From Arthrobacter sp. MYb227 (lineage in GTDB: Bacteria; Actinomycetota; Actinomycetes; Actinomycetales; Micrococcaceae), in assembly GCF_002975435.1 (NCBI RefSeq), contig NZ_PCPT01000001.1, positions 682,001 through 746,000 on the forward strand: a stretch of 64,000 bases of DNA, in the 5' to 3' direction. This document shows, in pieces, positions 25,882 through 35,438 of this stretch. The notes under the pieces were generated by a model. The model did no database searches. It saw nothing but the letters and a program-made list of their open reading frames with translations, and was not told the origin of the DNA. Position 1 is the stretch's first letter; every line of letters begins with the position of its first letter. The translations under genes were made by a program, and so were the position numbers.

Positions 25882-27438
25882 ATGTCTATGGCGCGTGGTG
25901 ACGGAAACCTAAATCATGATCTTTTACCCGACGAGAAGGGCCCGCAGGATGAATGCGGTGTCTTCGGTGTCTGGGCTCCCGGCGAAGAAGTAGCGAAGCT
26001 GACCTATTACGGTCTGTATGCGCTGCAACACCGCGGGCAGGAATCGGCTGGCTTGGCCACGAGTGACGGGGCACGAATCAATGTCTACAAAGACATGGGT
26101 TTGGTCTCTCAGGTGTTCGATGAGAACACCCTAAACTCGATGACCGGCCACCTGGCAGTAGGCCACTGCCGCTATTCAACAACGGGTGCAAGCCACTGGG
26201 CCAATGCGCAGCCGACCCTCGGCCCCACGGCCGCCGGCTCGGTAGCCTTGGCTCATAACGGTAACCTGACTAACTCCGCAGAACTCATGGAGATGGTCAA
26301 GACCCAGCAGGCAGAAACCGGTGAAAAGGTCCGCGGCGAAATCGCGCAGGGCAACACCACAGATACCGCTTTGGTCACGGCACTGCTTTCCGGCGGCGAG
26401 GGCCAAACCCTTGAAGAAACAGCCCTCCAACTTCTGCCCAAGCTCCAAGGCGCCTTCTGCTTTGTCTTCATGGACGAACACACCCTCTATGCGGCACGCG
26501 ACACCCACGGTGTACGCCCGTTGGTGCTTGGCCGTCTGGAACGCGGTTGGGTTGTAGCCTCCGAGCAGGCTGGCCTTGCCACGGTTGGCGCAAGCTTCAT
26601 TCGTGAAATTGAGCCCGGCGAATTTATTGCCATCGATGAAGAAGGTGTGCGTTCCCAGCGCTTCGGTGAGGCAACTCCGGCCGGCTGCGTCTTTGAATAT
26701 GTTTACCTCGCACGCCCGGATGCCGCAATCAACGGCCGCTCGGTCTACGAATCCCGCGTGGAGATGGGCCGTCAGCTGGCCCGCGAAAACGCCGCCGAGG
26801 CAGACATTGTCATCCCGGTCCCCGAATCAGGTACCCCGGCAGCCATCGGCTACGCCGAACAGTCCGGTATCCCGTTCGCACACGGCTTCGTCAAGAACGC
26901 CTACGTGGGCCGCACCTTCATTCAGCCGTCGCAGACCCTGCGTCAGCTGGGCATCAAACTTAAGCTCAACGCACTGGAACCGGTGATCAAGGGCAAGCGC
27001 GTGGTCGTGGTCGATGACTCGATCGTGCGTGGCAACACCCAGCGCGCCGTGGTGCGTATGTTGCGTGAAGCCGGTGCCGCGGAGATCCATGTGAAGATCT
27101 CCTCCCCACCGGTAAAGTGGCCTTGCTTCTACGGCATTGACTTTGCCACTCGCGCCGAGCTGGTGGCCAACGGCGCTGCCGTTGAGGAAATCGGCAAGTC
27201 GATTGGCGCCGATTCTCTCGCTTACATTTCCGAAGACGGCATGATCGGCGCCACCCACCAGCCGCGTGAGCGTCTGTGCACGGCCTGCTTCACCGGCGAA
27301 TACCCGATCCCCCTGCCGGGCACCGCACTTCGGGGCAAAAACTTGCTTGAACGTAGCAACCAGGCGGGATGTGAGCCGGGCCCGGATGCGGAATTCGAGT
27401 CCACGCTGACCGCCGAAGACAAAACACCGCGCAACTAA
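25882..27438 (+). CDS. purF: Amidophosphoribosyltransferase
   Basis: This 518-residue enzyme makes phosphoribosylamine from PRPP and glutamine, the first step of purine synthesis. After a short propeptide, DECGVFGVW holds the cysteine that becomes the N-terminal nucleophile. YALQHRGQESAGLA and VGHCRYSTTG complete the glutaminase half, and RVVVVDDSIVRGNT is the PRPP loop. Cysteines near the C-terminus (RLCTACFTGEY) fit the Fe-S type. The start is ATG 25882 after GAGAGA; a second ATG follows two codons later. purM lies 17 bases downstream. Confidence 0.97.
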   Translation: MSMARGDGNLNHDLLPDEKGPQDECGVFGVWAPGEEVAKLTYYGLYALQHRGQESAGLATSDGARINVYKDMGLVSQVFDENTLNSMTGHLAVGHCRYSTTGASHWANAQPTLGPTAAGSVALAHNGNLTNSAELMEMVKTQQAETGEKVRGEIAQGNTTDTALVTALLSGGEGQTLEETALQLLPKLQGAFCFVFMDEHTLYAARDTHGVRPLVLGRLERGWVVASEQAGLATVGASFIREIEPGEFIAIDEEGVRSQRFGEATPAGCVFEYVYLARPDAAINGRSVYESRVEMGRQLARENAAEADIVIPVPESGTPAAIGYAEQSGIPFAHGFVKNAYVGRTFIQPSQTLRQLGIKLKLNALEPVIKGKRVVVVDDSIVRGNTQRAVVRMLREAGAAEIHVKISSPPVKWPCFYGIDFATRAELVANGAAVEEIGKSIGADSLAYISEDGMIGATHQPRERLCTACFTGEYPIPLPGTALRGKNLLERSNQAGCEPGPDAEFESTLTAEDKTPRN

Positions 27439-27455
27439 GTAAAGGACCATCAGAG

Positions 27456-28595
27456 ATGACAAGCGCCACCCCTGAGAATTCTGGAATCACCTACGCTTCG
27501 GCCGGTGTTGACGTCGAGGCCGGAGACCGTGCCGTCGAACTCATGAAGGGTGCCATTAAGGCAACCCACAACTCAAATGTCATTGGTGGGGTTGGCGGAT
27601 TCGCCGGCCTCTACGATGCCTCGAAGTTCCTGACCTACAAGAAGCCACTGCTGGCGACCTCCACCGACGGTGTGGGTACCAAGGTTGCTATTGCCCAGGC
27701 CATGGACATCCACCACACCATCGGCCAGGACCTGGTCGGCATGGTCGTCGATGACATCGTTGTTGTCGGCGCCGAGCCATTGTTCATGACCGACTACATT
27801 GCCTGCGGCAAGGTAGTTCCGGAGCGCATCGCTGACATCGTCCGCGGCATCGCCGAGGGTTGCACCATTGCCGGCACCGCACTTGTCGGTGGCGAAACCG
27901 CAGAGCACCCCGGTCTGCTGGGCGAGCACGAATACGATGTCGCAGGTGCCGCTACCGGCATCGTCGAGGCAGATGGCCTGCTGGGCCCGGAGCGGGTGAA
28001 GTCCGGTGACGTCGTCATTGGTATGGCAGCTTCGGGTATCCACTCAAATGGTTATTCACTGGTGCGCAGCATTGTTGCTCACTCGGGCTGGGCACTTGAT
28101 CGCCACGTACCGGAGTTCGGTCGCACCCTGGGCGAAGAGTTGCTGGAGCCAACCCGCATTTACACCATGGACTGCCTGGATCTGATCCGTGCTTTCAACG
28201 TTGATGGAAACATCTTGGTACATGGCTTCAGCCACGTCACAGGTGGTGGCCTGGCGGCCAACCTGGCACGCGTGCTGCCACAGGGTCTGATGGCCACCGT
28301 TGAGCGTAATAGCTGGGAACTTCCCGCGGTCTTCAAGGTCATGTCCGAACTTGGCTCGGTTCCACAGCCGGACCTGGAGCGTACGCTGAACCTGGGTGTT
28401 GGCATGGTTGCGATCGTTGATGCGTCGATCGCCGATGCAGCAATCACCCGCTTGAACGCACGTGGCATGAACTCTTGGGTTATGGGCACCGTTGGTACCA
28501 TCACCGATGACGCCAAGACCGCTGGTCCGGATTACGTCCAGGGCGCCAAGGGTGTTGATGGCGGCGGCGTGCTGATGCGCGGCGCATTCGCATAG
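27456..28595 (+). CDS. purM: Phosphoribosylformylglycinamidine cyclo-ligase (AIR synthetase)
   Basis: This 379-residue enzyme closes the imidazole ring to give AIR. Conserved stretches are IGGVGGFAGLYD, TSTDGVGTKVAIAQAMD, VDDIVVVGAEPLFMTDYIA and GGETAEHPGL. Length and order match PurM. It starts at ATG 27456 with AAGGACC upstream, is co-transcribed with purF, and ends at a strong terminator hairpin. Confidence 0.97.
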   Translation: MTSATPENSGITYASAGVDVEAGDRAVELMKGAIKATHNSNVIGGVGGFAGLYDASKFLTYKKPLLATSTDGVGTKVAIAQAMDIHHTIGQDLVGMVVDDIVVVGAEPLFMTDYIACGKVVPERIADIVRGIAEGCTIAGTALVGGETAEHPGLLGEHEYDVAGAATGIVEADGLLGPERVKSGDVVIGMAASGIHSNGYSLVRSIVAHSGWALDRHVPEFGRTLGEELLEPTRIYTMDCLDLIRAFNVDGNILVHGFSHVTGGGLAANLARVLPQGLMATVERNSWELPAVFKVMSELGSVPQPDLERTLNLGVGMVAIVDASIADAAITRLNARGMNSWVMGTVGTITDDAKTAGPDYVQGAKGVDGGGVLMRGAFA

Positions 28596-28613
28596 CTAAT
28601 ACCCGCACAAACT

Positions 28614-28660
28614 AAGACGTGGTGGTCTGCATCCTTTTGGGTGCAGACCACCACGTCTTT
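28614..28660 (+). terminator. Intrinsic terminator after purM
   Basis: A perfect stem, AAGACGTGGTGGTCTGCA against TGCAGACCACCACGTCTT, with an inner CC/GG pair around a TTTT loop, is followed by T. It starts 18 bases after the purM stop. Confidence 0.9.
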
Positions 28661-28747
28661 AATGCCTTGAATATCGGGAGCCCAACCGAGCAAAGAGTGC
28701 GCTGCAGAATCCTTGGTGCTGGAGAAGAAGAGCTCTCTTACGCTAAT

Positions 28748-29080
28748 TCACACGGAAAAACCGGCCGAGGCCAAGACGAGAACAAAGCCTATTCCGGCCA
28801 TGGACCATGGCTTCCAGCGCCACGACGTATCAAGCGGAGTATCTCGGTAGGAGTCTTCGTCAATTGATGAGGAGAGCTTCAAGGCTCCCATTCCGAACGC
28901 CATCGGGAGGATAAGAATATATGTTGCAATGCTCATCATACTTTTCCGTATATCGGGTGAAGAAAACCCGAAGACACCGGCGATGAGGAAGAGGATAGCT
29001 CCGATGATGAGCGTAATTTTTGCTGCTCTGAGGCAAAAAATAATGAATCTAAGCTGAGACGCTGATTCGTCGTTGATCAT
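28748..29080 (-). CDS. Small membrane protein, unknown function
   Basis: This 110-residue protein has three hydrophobic helices (about 20-38, 48-66 and 93-109). The charged linker SSSIDEDSYRDTPLDTS and WRWKPW lie before the last one. The ATG at 29080 has a GGGG-type ribosome site about ten bases upstream. No family recognised. It stands alone between the purM terminator and the sirtuin gene. Confidence 0.65.
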   Translation of the reverse strand: MINDESASQLRFIIFCLRAAKITLIIGAILFLIAGVFGFSSPDIRKSMMSIATYILILPMAFGMGALKLSSSIDEDSYRDTPLDTSWRWKPWSMAGIGFVLVLASAGFSV

Positions 29081-29229
29081 GAGTTATCGCCCCTGTCATG
29101 GTGTTCTTTCGTCGCGGTTCGGCCCATGCTGCGCATCCGCCATTCAGCTTTTTAACGTCTAGAACCGCACCAACGCGACGGGGGGCTGACGAACTTCCTG
29201 CTTGTCAGCAAGGCCTACTAAGGTTCTTG

Positions 29230-30198
29230 TTACATGGGCCGCTGACGTTGTTGCGCCGCGGTATCCAGAACAACTGGTTCATCGAGTTCTTCGAGCGCCG
29301 GGGAAATATTGGTACGCCAGCGGAAATCCGCTTTGGCATCCCCACGTGTGGGTCCCCCGTTGATCAGCCCCACATGTTTACCGGCACTACGTGCGTCAAG
29401 CAGCAGCTTGTACCCGCTCATGACGGCAAGGGATGAACCAATGACCAGAAGTGCGTTGGAGGCGCCCTCCAGCTCCTTGAGACGTGTCTTGCGTTCCGCT
29501 GGCACGTTTTCACCGAAGTAGACGACACCTGGCTTGAGCGCGACCGAGCCACAATTTAGGCAGCCAACCATGCTGAATTCATCAACATGCGCTTGATCAA
29601 GAGACACATCACCATCGGGGTTAACCAGACTGGGATCTAAATCCACGCGCTCAAGATATCCGGGGTTGGCAGCAAGAAGGCGTGCATCGAGAGACAAACG
29701 CCCCTCGGTGGCTCCACAGTCCAAGCAGGAAATGGATTCCATGTCCCCGTGCAGAGCGATCACGTTTCGTGAGCCCGCGGCTAGATGCAGGCCATCAACA
29801 TTTTGCGTAACAATTCCACTGATCTTGCCCTCGGCTTCCCATTGGGCCAGCCGATAGTGAATTGGATTGGGCGCCGCCTGGGTCATATGACGCCAGCCCA
29901 CAAAGCTGCGCGCCCAATACCGGTGTCTGGCGGAGGGTTCATGCAGGAACTCTTGGTAGGTCATCGGTCGGTGGCGGTGCAGTGAACCTTGGGGTCCGCG
30001 GTAGTCGGGGATCCCCGAGTCAGTTGAAACTCCGGCCCCGGTGAGCACTAACACCGAGCCGTGTTCGAGCATGGTGCGGATACCGGCTCTGGCGAAGTCT
30101 GGATCTTGAAGCGGTGCGCTCTCCCCCACCACACGTTCGATGGAACGAATGGCAGAGCGGTGCGCCATCTCGATGCCGAGTTTTCCTTCGTGAAGCAT
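29230..30198 (-). CDS. NAD-dependent protein deacylase (sirtuin)
   Basis: This 322-residue sirtuin has the NAD-binding motifs GAGVSTDSGIPDYRGPQGS (about 55-73) and TQNVDGLHLAAGS. The catalytic His sits in ALHGDMES, and the zinc Cys pairs are CLDCG and CLNCG. It removes acyl groups from lysines using NAD. A reasonable target within this window is acetyl-CoA synthetase, an established sirtuin substrate in bacteria. The ATG at 30198 has AGAAGGCGG before it. Confidence 0.93.
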   Translation of the reverse strand: MLHEGKLGIEMAHRSAIRSIERVVGESAPLQDPDFARAGIRTMLEHGSVLVLTGAGVSTDSGIPDYRGPQGSLHRHRPMTYQEFLHEPSARHRYWARSFVGWRHMTQAAPNPIHYRLAQWEAEGKISGIVTQNVDGLHLAAGSRNVIALHGDMESISCLDCGATEGRLSLDARLLAANPGYLERVDLDPSLVNPDGDVSLDQAHVDEFSMVGCLNCGSVALKPGVVYFGENVPAERKTRLKELEGASNALLVIGSSLAVMSGYKLLLDARSAGKHVGLINGGPTRGDAKADFRWRTNISPALEELDEPVVLDTAAQQRQRPM

Positions 30199-30337
30199 AG
30201 TTACCGCCTTCTTTTAGCGACGCCAAAGACCGCGGTCACCAACGCATTTCCTGCGCGATGGCCACGGCCTTTGTCTTCACTTACTGGAAAAACCACAACC
30301 GCTGATGTTTTTGCGGTCACTTCAGGGAGTCGGCACA

Positions 30338-30565
30338 TCAAGAGATGTGCCGTTGGTCGTCCTCATCTTCCTCGTCCGCGTACTTATCTTCGTAATCCGA
30401 ATAATCGGATTCGTAAGGTACATCGGCAGGGCTTGGACTCGCGGCATTATTACCACGGTTCTTCCCAAGCTCGCGTTCCAAGGCTGACAAATCAGTGGCT
30501 GGGGAATAGTACTTAATATCCCGAGCCTGTCGTGTCGCTTTTGCCTTCTGACGGCCGCGCCCCAT
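30338..30565 (-). CDS. DUF3073 family small protein
   Basis: This 75-residue protein begins MGRGRQKAKATRQARDIKYY, the hallmark of the actinobacterial DUF3073 family, and continues with SPATDLSALERELG and a strongly acidic tail (EDKYADEEDEDD). The ATG at 30565 follows AAGGGGGT. The basic head and acidic tail suggest nucleic-acid or ribosome contact, but no function is known. Confidence 0.88.
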   Translation of the reverse strand: MGRGRQKAKATRQARDIKYYSPATDLSALERELGKNRGNNAASPSPADVPYESDYSDYEDKYADEEDEDDQRHIS

Positions 30566-30721
30566 GGCGTGACCCCCTTTTTTCAGTAGATCTGGAGGTG
30601 GTCCACCCTTAATAGGCTGGAGGCCCCAGAATATGTGACTAATTCTTTCGTGATTCAAGGTTAACATGATTCCGCGGCGGGTGCCTGCACGGAACCACCG
30701 TTCTGCCGGTAGAGTATTATT

Positions 30722-31357
30722 TTGTCCACCAAGTCGACTGCCACCCGCAAGGGAGCTTGCTTGCCTGTTCCGCCATTTCCAGAGGGAAAAGCAGCCCTTC
30801 CGCCCCGTAGCGCCCAATCACAAAAACGCGCGTGGTGGCAGGCAACAACGCTTTGGGCGTTGATTGGTGCCATGGGCGTGTTGCTGATAGTCCTCTACGG
30901 GGCAGATAAATTCTTTGGAGCAAATCAGGCTCAGGACCCCACCCCAAATGTGAGCAGAAACCCAAACCCCGGTATCGACGGTGTCATTGCTTTAGACGTT
31001 CCACCGGAGCAATTAGAGACCGGTGACTGCTTACAAGGATTTGCCACGGCCTTAGCCCCGGTGACGGTCGTTACCTGTGCCACCTCTCATAACGCTCAAA
31101 TGATTGGTTCCTTTGAAGTAACCGAAACACAGTTCCCGGGAGCGGACGCCTTGATGCGTCGCTCCGAGGATCTGTGCAAGGCAATTGTCTTGGACCCGAA
31201 AAGTGGCATTGATGCTTCCTGGTCGTACCATTTTTCTCGACCTTCAGAAAAAACGTGGAAGACCGGGGACCGAACCGTAGCCTGTTTCCTGGCCTTGAAT
31301 GAAGGAACCGTTCAAAATTCCTTACTTCCCTCCGATGCCCTGGGCATCACCTCCTAG
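30722..31357 (+). CDS. Septum-formation-family membrane-anchored protein
   Basis: This 211-residue protein has one membrane helix (about 45-62) and an extracytoplasmic domain with spaced cysteines: ETGDCLQGF, VVTCATSHNAQ, EDLCKAI and TVACFLAL. This matches the septum formation family of Actinobacteria, whose members carry repeated Cys pairs. The TTG at 30722 is the likely start. The gene is divergent from DUF3073 and ends at a terminator shared with clpB. Confidence 0.75.
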   Translation: MSTKSTATRKGACLPVPPFPEGKAALPPRSAQSQKRAWWQATTLWALIGAMGVLLIVLYGADKFFGANQAQDPTPNVSRNPNPGIDGVIALDVPPEQLETGDCLQGFATALAPVTVVTCATSHNAQMIGSFEVTETQFPGADALMRRSEDLCKAIVLDPKSGIDASWSYHFSRPSEKTWKTGDRTVACFLALNEGTVQNSLLPSDALGITS

Positions 31358-31378
31358 CGAAGTTTCCATGAACAAACG

Positions 31379-31424
31379 AAATGGTGCCGGGAATAAGGGT
31401 TTTCCCCTATTCCCGGCACCATTT
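31379..31424. terminator. Bidirectional terminator between septum-family gene and clpB
   Basis: A near-perfect stem runs AAATGGTGCCGGGAATAAGGG against CCCTATTCCCGGCACCATTT around a TTTTC-type loop, with A/T tracts at both ends. It lies between convergent stops at 31357 and 31438. Confidence 0.85.
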
Positions 31425-31437
31425 CTAGATACAGGAG

Positions 31438-34035
31438 CTACTGGCGTCCGCCCGTGGAACTAAGCACCAGCCCATCGTTGAGCTCGTTGACACCTACAAC
31501 TACCGTGTCACCGTCCTGAATGGAACCGGCAAGTAGTTCGCGGGCCAACCTGTCACCAATTTCTCGCTGGATGAGCCTGCGCAAGGGTCGAGCACCAAAG
31601 GCCGGATCGAATCCGGTGAAGGCCAACCAATCGCGGGCATCCTCATCGACCACCAGGTTCAGCCTGCGCGAAGCCAAACGGTCGGCGAGCGTGTCCACCT
31701 GCAACGAGACAATCGAACCCAGCTCATCGAGCGACAGTGGATCGAACATGATCACATCATCAAGCCGGTTCAGGAACTCGGGCTTGAAGGATGCATTGAC
31801 GATGTTCATCACCGCAGCGGTCTTGGCTTCAGCTTCTAGACTCTGGTCCACAAGGAACTGGGATCCGAGGTTGGAGGTCATGATCAGGATGACGTTGCGG
31901 AAGTCAACGGTGCGTCCTTGGCCATCGGTCAGGCGTCCATCATCGAGCACCTGCAGCAGGATGTCGAAGACTTCGGGGTGAGCCTTTTCCACCTCATCGA
32001 GCAGCACCACCGAGTACGGGCGGCGGCGTACGGCCTCGGTGAGCTGTCCGCCCTCCTCGTAGCCGACGTAGCCCGGAGGTGCACCCACGAGTCGAGCCAC
32101 CGAGTGTTTCTCGGCGTACTCGGACATGTCGATGCGTACCATGGCGCGTTCGTCATCAAAGAGGAAATCGGCGAGCGCCTTGGCCAGCTCGGTCTTACCA
32201 ACACCCGTGGGACCAAGGAACAGGAATGAGCCGGTGGGCCTATCGGGGTCAGAGATTCCGGCGCGGGCACGGCGTACGGCGTCGGAGACAGTTGTTACCG
32301 CCTTTTGCTGACCAATGAGTCGGTGACCCAGGAAGGATTCCATGTCCAGCAGCTTCTGGCTTTCACCTTGAAGCATGCGACCAGCCGGGATACCCGTCCA
32401 CGCGGAGATCACTTCGGCGATGTCATCGGCGGAGACATCCTCGGCGACCATGGGTTCACGGGCACCAACTTCTTCTTCGGCCTTTGCCGCTTCCGCAAGC
32501 TGGGCTTCAAGGGCGGGAATCTCCCCGTAAAGAAGTCTTGAAGCACGTTCAAGATCGCCCTCACGCTGCATTTTTTCTGCCTGCGAGCGCAGCTCATCCA
32601 GGCGAACCTTAAGTTCACCTACGCGGTTGAGCCCTTCCTTCTCGGCTTCCCAACGAGCATTGAGTCCGTCTAGCTCTTCCTTCTTATCTGCCATATCGGC
32701 GCGCAACGCTTCAAGGCGTTCTACCGAAGCAGGATCCGTTTCTCCGGCAAGTGCCAGCTCTTCCATGGTGAGTCGGTCGACGGATCGGCGCAGCTGGTCG
32801 ATTTCCTCGGGGGCTGAGTCGATTTCCATGCGAAGTCGGCTTGCCGCCTCATCGACGAGGTCGATTGCCTTATCCGGAAGCTGCCGACCGGTGATGTAGC
32901 GGTTGGAAAGCGTTGCGGCGGCAACCAGTGCGGAGTCGGCGATGGTGACCTTGTGGTGGGCCTCGTAGCGCTCCTTGAGCCCACGCAGGATGGCGATGGT
33001 GTCATTGACGCTTGGCTCCCCCACGTAGACCTGTGCGAAGCGACGCTCGAGGGCCGGGTCCTTCTCAATGTTTTGCCTGTACTCATCGAGCGTCGTTGCA
33101 CCAATGAGGCGCAGTTCACCGCGGGCAAGCATGGGCTTGAGCATGTTTCCGGCATCCATTGCCCCTTCTGAGGCGCCGGCACCGACTACCGTATGGATTT
33201 CATCGATGAACGTAACTATTTGACCGTCGGAAGCCTTGATCTCTTCTAGGACCGCCTTGAGGCGTTCCTCAAATTCGCCACGATATTTGGCTCCGGCGAC
33301 CATAGCTCCCAAATCTAGGGAGATCAATGTTTTGCCGCGTAGTGATTCGGGGACGTCCCCGGCGACCATGCGCTGGGCGAGTCCTTCGACCACTGCCGTC
33401 TTACCAACACCAGGTTCACCAATGAGTACCGGGTTGTTCTTGGTACGGCGTGAAAGCACCTGGACGACACGACGGATTTCCGCGTCGCGTCCAATGACCG
33501 GGTCCAGTTTGCCGGAGCGTGCGATCGCGGTCATATCGGTGCCGAACTTTTCCAGGGCTTGGAAGGTGTTCTCTGGATCGGGGTTGTTGACCTTGCGGTC
33601 TCCACGAATCCCGGGCAGTGCGGCTTCGAGTGCCTGGCGGGTGGCACCCAAACCGCGCAATACGTTACCCGCGGCTCCGGTATCGTCGCCGAGGCCCAGC
33701 AACAGGTGTTCGGTGGAGACATAGCTATCTCCCAGCGCCTCGGCTGCCTGCTGTGCCGCATTGATGGTTTGTAAGATGCCACGGGAATACTGGGCTTGGG
33801 CCACCGAGCTTCCCGATGAGGAGGGAAGTGCCTTGATGGCGGCGCTTGTTTGAACCGAGACCTGCTCCGGATCAATTCCGGCTGCCTTGAGGAGGGCAAC
33901 AGCAACGGATTCGCGCTGATCAATCAGGGCCTTGAGTAAGTGAACGGGCTCCACCTGCGGGTTTCCTGCGGTGGAGGCATTCATGCCGGAGGCGGAGAGT
34001 GCTTCCTGGCTCTTGGTTGTAAATTTAGTGTCCAC
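31438..34035 (-). CDS. clpB: ATP-dependent disaggregase ClpB
   Basis: This 865-residue AAA+ chaperone resolves aggregates with the DnaK system. It has a Clp N-domain, the first AAA+ with [16 protein letters not shown] (about 205), a coiled-coil middle domain of about 120 residues and the second AAA+ with [17 protein letters not shown] (about 605). The family motif [17 protein letters not shown] precedes the second AAA+. The ATG at 34035 starts [18 protein letters not shown] operator lies about 40 bases upstream, so HspR repression, with release on heat or misfolding stress, is expected. Confidence 0.97.
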   Translation of the reverse strand: MDTKFTTKSQEALSASGMNASTAGNPQVEPVHLLKALIDQRESVAVALLKAAGIDPEQVSVQTSAAIKALPSSSGSSVAQAQYSRGILQTINAAQQAAEALGDSYVSTEHLLLGLGDDTGAAGNVLRGLGATRQALEAALPGIRGDRKVNNPDPENTFQALEKFGTDMTAIARSGKLDPVIGRDAEIRRVVQVLSRRTKNNPVLIGEPGVGKTAVVEGLAQRMVAGDVPESLRGKTLISLDLGAMVAGAKYRGEFEERLKAVLEEIKASDGQIVTFIDEIHTVVGAGASEGAMDAGNMLKPMLARGELRLIGATTLDEYRQNIEKDPALERRFAQVYVGEPSVNDTIAILRGLKERYEAHHKVTIADSALVAAATLSNRYITGRQLPDKAIDLVDEAASRLRMEIDSAPEEIDQLRRSVDRLTMEELALAGETDPASVERLEALRADMADKKEELDGLNARWEAEKEGLNRVGELKVRLDELRSQAEKMQREGDLERASRLLYGEIPALEAQLAEAAKAEEEVGAREPMVAEDVSADDIAEVISAWTGIPAGRMLQGESQKLLDMESFLGHRLIGQQKAVTTVSDAVRRARAGISDPDRPTGSFLFLGPTGVGKTELAKALADFLFDDERAMVRIDMSEYAEKHSVARLVGAPPGYVGYEEGGQLTEAVRRRPYSVVLLDEVEKAHPEVFDILLQVLDDGRLTDGQGRTVDFRNVILIMTSNLGSQFLVDQSLEAEAKTAAVMNIVNASFKPEFLNRLDDVIMFDPLSLDELGSIVSLQVDTLADRLASRRLNLVVDEDARDWLAFTGFDPAFGARPLRRLIQREIGDRLARELLAGSIQDGDTVVVGVNELNDGLVLSSTGGRQ

Positions 34036-34072
34036 ACTATTCCTTTCACTGTAAGTGGAGTGTCAACTCAAA

Positions 34073-34093
34073 CTTGAGTCTACCTAACTCAAC
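34073..34093 (-). promoter_or_regulatory. HAIR operator (HspR site) upstream of clpB
   Basis: CTTGAGT-CTACCTA-ACTCAAC matches the HAIR consensus CTTGAGT-N7-ACTCAAG at 13 of 14 bases. An extra half-site, ACTCAA, lies at 34066-34071, and a -35-like TTGACA (minus strand) at 34061-34066 overlaps it. The -10 box is not clear. The cognate repressor gene hspR is at 38904-39335. Confidence 0.9.
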
Positions 34094-34151
34094 TTTGGGA
34101 TGGGTGAACCTATTCCCACGATGACAGAAATTTTCTCTAACTTTCTAGATC

Positions 34152-34619
34152 TCAGCCAAGGGCGGCCCGTTCTAGGGTGGCAATATCCAACTTCTTCATG
34201 GGCATGAAGGCTTCGACAACACGTCGTGCGGCTTCCGGGTCCTCTTGTTTCATCAATTCGGGAAGTCGTGAGGGCACTACCTGCCAGGAGACCCCAAAGC
34301 GATCCTTGAGCCAACCGCACTGGCTCTCTTCACCATCAGCGGTCAGCGCGTCCCAATAATGATCAATTTCGGCTTGATCTTCACAGAGGATTTGGAAGGA
34401 AACAGCCTCATTAAACCTAAAGATCGGACCACCATTTAGCCCCACAAAGTCGTTGCCATTCAGCGTAAATTCAACTGTCAGCGGTGCTTCTGAGGGATTT
34501 CCATTCGCATCCAGCATCACCTGGGTTGACAGTGAGGAGTTGGGAAATAGTTGGGTGTAGAACTGTGCGGCCTCGAGCGCCTGCTGATCAAACCACAGAC
34601 AGGTGACTAGTTTTTTCAT
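34152..34619 (-). CDS. VOC-family protein (PhnB/3-demethylubiquinone-methyltransferase-like)
   Basis: This 155-residue glyoxalase-fold protein begins MKKLVTCLWFDQQALEAAQF and contains NDFVGLNGGPIFRFNEAVSF and CGWLKDRFGVSWQVVP, typical of the PhnB-like VOC subgroup. The repeated beta-alpha-beta modules are visible. These proteins often lack known activity; several bind metal or small ligands. It lies between clpB and the YccF gene as an isolated unit. Confidence 0.85.
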   Translation of the reverse strand: MKKLVTCLWFDQQALEAAQFYTQLFPNSSLSTQVMLDANGNPSEAPLTVEFTLNGNDFVGLNGGPIFRFNEAVSFQILCEDQAEIDHYWDALTADGEESQCGWLKDRFGVSWQVVPSRLPELMKQEDPEAARRVVEAFMPMKKLDIATLERAALG

Positions 34620-34777
34620 CTTTTTGCCAACCTCCAGCGAAAATGTGCGCTTTGCACACGGTCAGACTATGAACCTACGGAGCCACATACAAGGGGTTAT
34701 CGGCGGCAGTTCGCCTGTGTCTTCGCGGCGAGCATTCAACGAATGAGCACTTCGAGCGCAGGAATGTTGCAACACAA

Positions 34778-34829
34778 CAAAGTGCCGCTGCACAAACTCT
34801 CTCGTGGAGAATTATGGCAGCGGCACTTT
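34778..34829. terminator. Hairpin between VOC and YccF genes
   Basis: A 13-bp perfect stem, AAAGTGCCGCTGC with GCAGCGGCACTTT, has a 26-base loop. It lies just beyond the YccF stop (34883, minus strand) and is followed by A/T-rich sequence, so it probably ends that transcript. Confidence 0.7.
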
Positions 34830-34882
34830 ATAGTTTCTTCTACCCGCTATTGATCGGGCATCAATGGATTGAACATCGGGTC

Positions 34883-35290
34883 TTAGCGATAACGTGGCAA
34901 GTACTGGTCCGAAGGCACAATGACCTTACCCAGCGGCATCAGGGAAATCGGGATCATCTTCAGGTTTGCGATGCCCAGTGGAATACCAATGATGCTCACA
35001 AACATCGGGATGGCGGTCAGTACATGACCAATCGCAATCCAGATACCGGCAACAAGAACCCAGATGACGTTTCCAATAGTTGACATCGCACCTACGGGGC
35101 CCCTATCGACAACTGTCCGGCCAAAGGGCCATAGGGCATAAAGCGCAATGCGGAAGGAAGCGATCCCGAATGGAATTGTCACAATCAAGAGGCAGCAGAT
35201 GATGCCGGCCAGCACGTATCCTGCAGCCAACCAAATACCGCCGAAGACAAGCCAGATAACGTTGAGAATTGTCGAAAGAGAATTGCGCAT
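34883..35290 (-). CDS. YccF domain-containing membrane protein
   Basis: This 135-residue protein has two YccF-type repeats. Each has a helix pair around conserved text: NVIWLVFGGIWLAAGYVLAG, then NVIWVLVAGIWIAIGHVLTA, and the loops IPFGIASFRIALYALWPFGR and IPLGIANLKMIPISLMPLGK. About four membrane helices. Function unknown. The ATG at 35290 is preferred over 35308 because a TAGGT-type site precedes it. Confidence 0.88.
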   Translation of the reverse strand: MRNSLSTILNVIWLVFGGIWLAAGYVLAGIICCLLIVTIPFGIASFRIALYALWPFGRTVVDRGPVGAMSTIGNVIWVLVAGIWIAIGHVLTAIPMFVSIIGIPLGIANLKMIPISLMPLGKVIVPSDQYLPRYR

Positions 35291-35438
35291 ATACCTAGCA
35301 TCACGCATCAGAGGCCTCCCGCGCTATGGGGTATGACCCTGAATCATCCCCGACCTTCCTGATAACAGTTAATAACGATTTGCTCCGGAGGGGCCTCTCG
35401 ATTCGTCGACTGGCATCCATTGCAGGCAAGCTTGTTGG

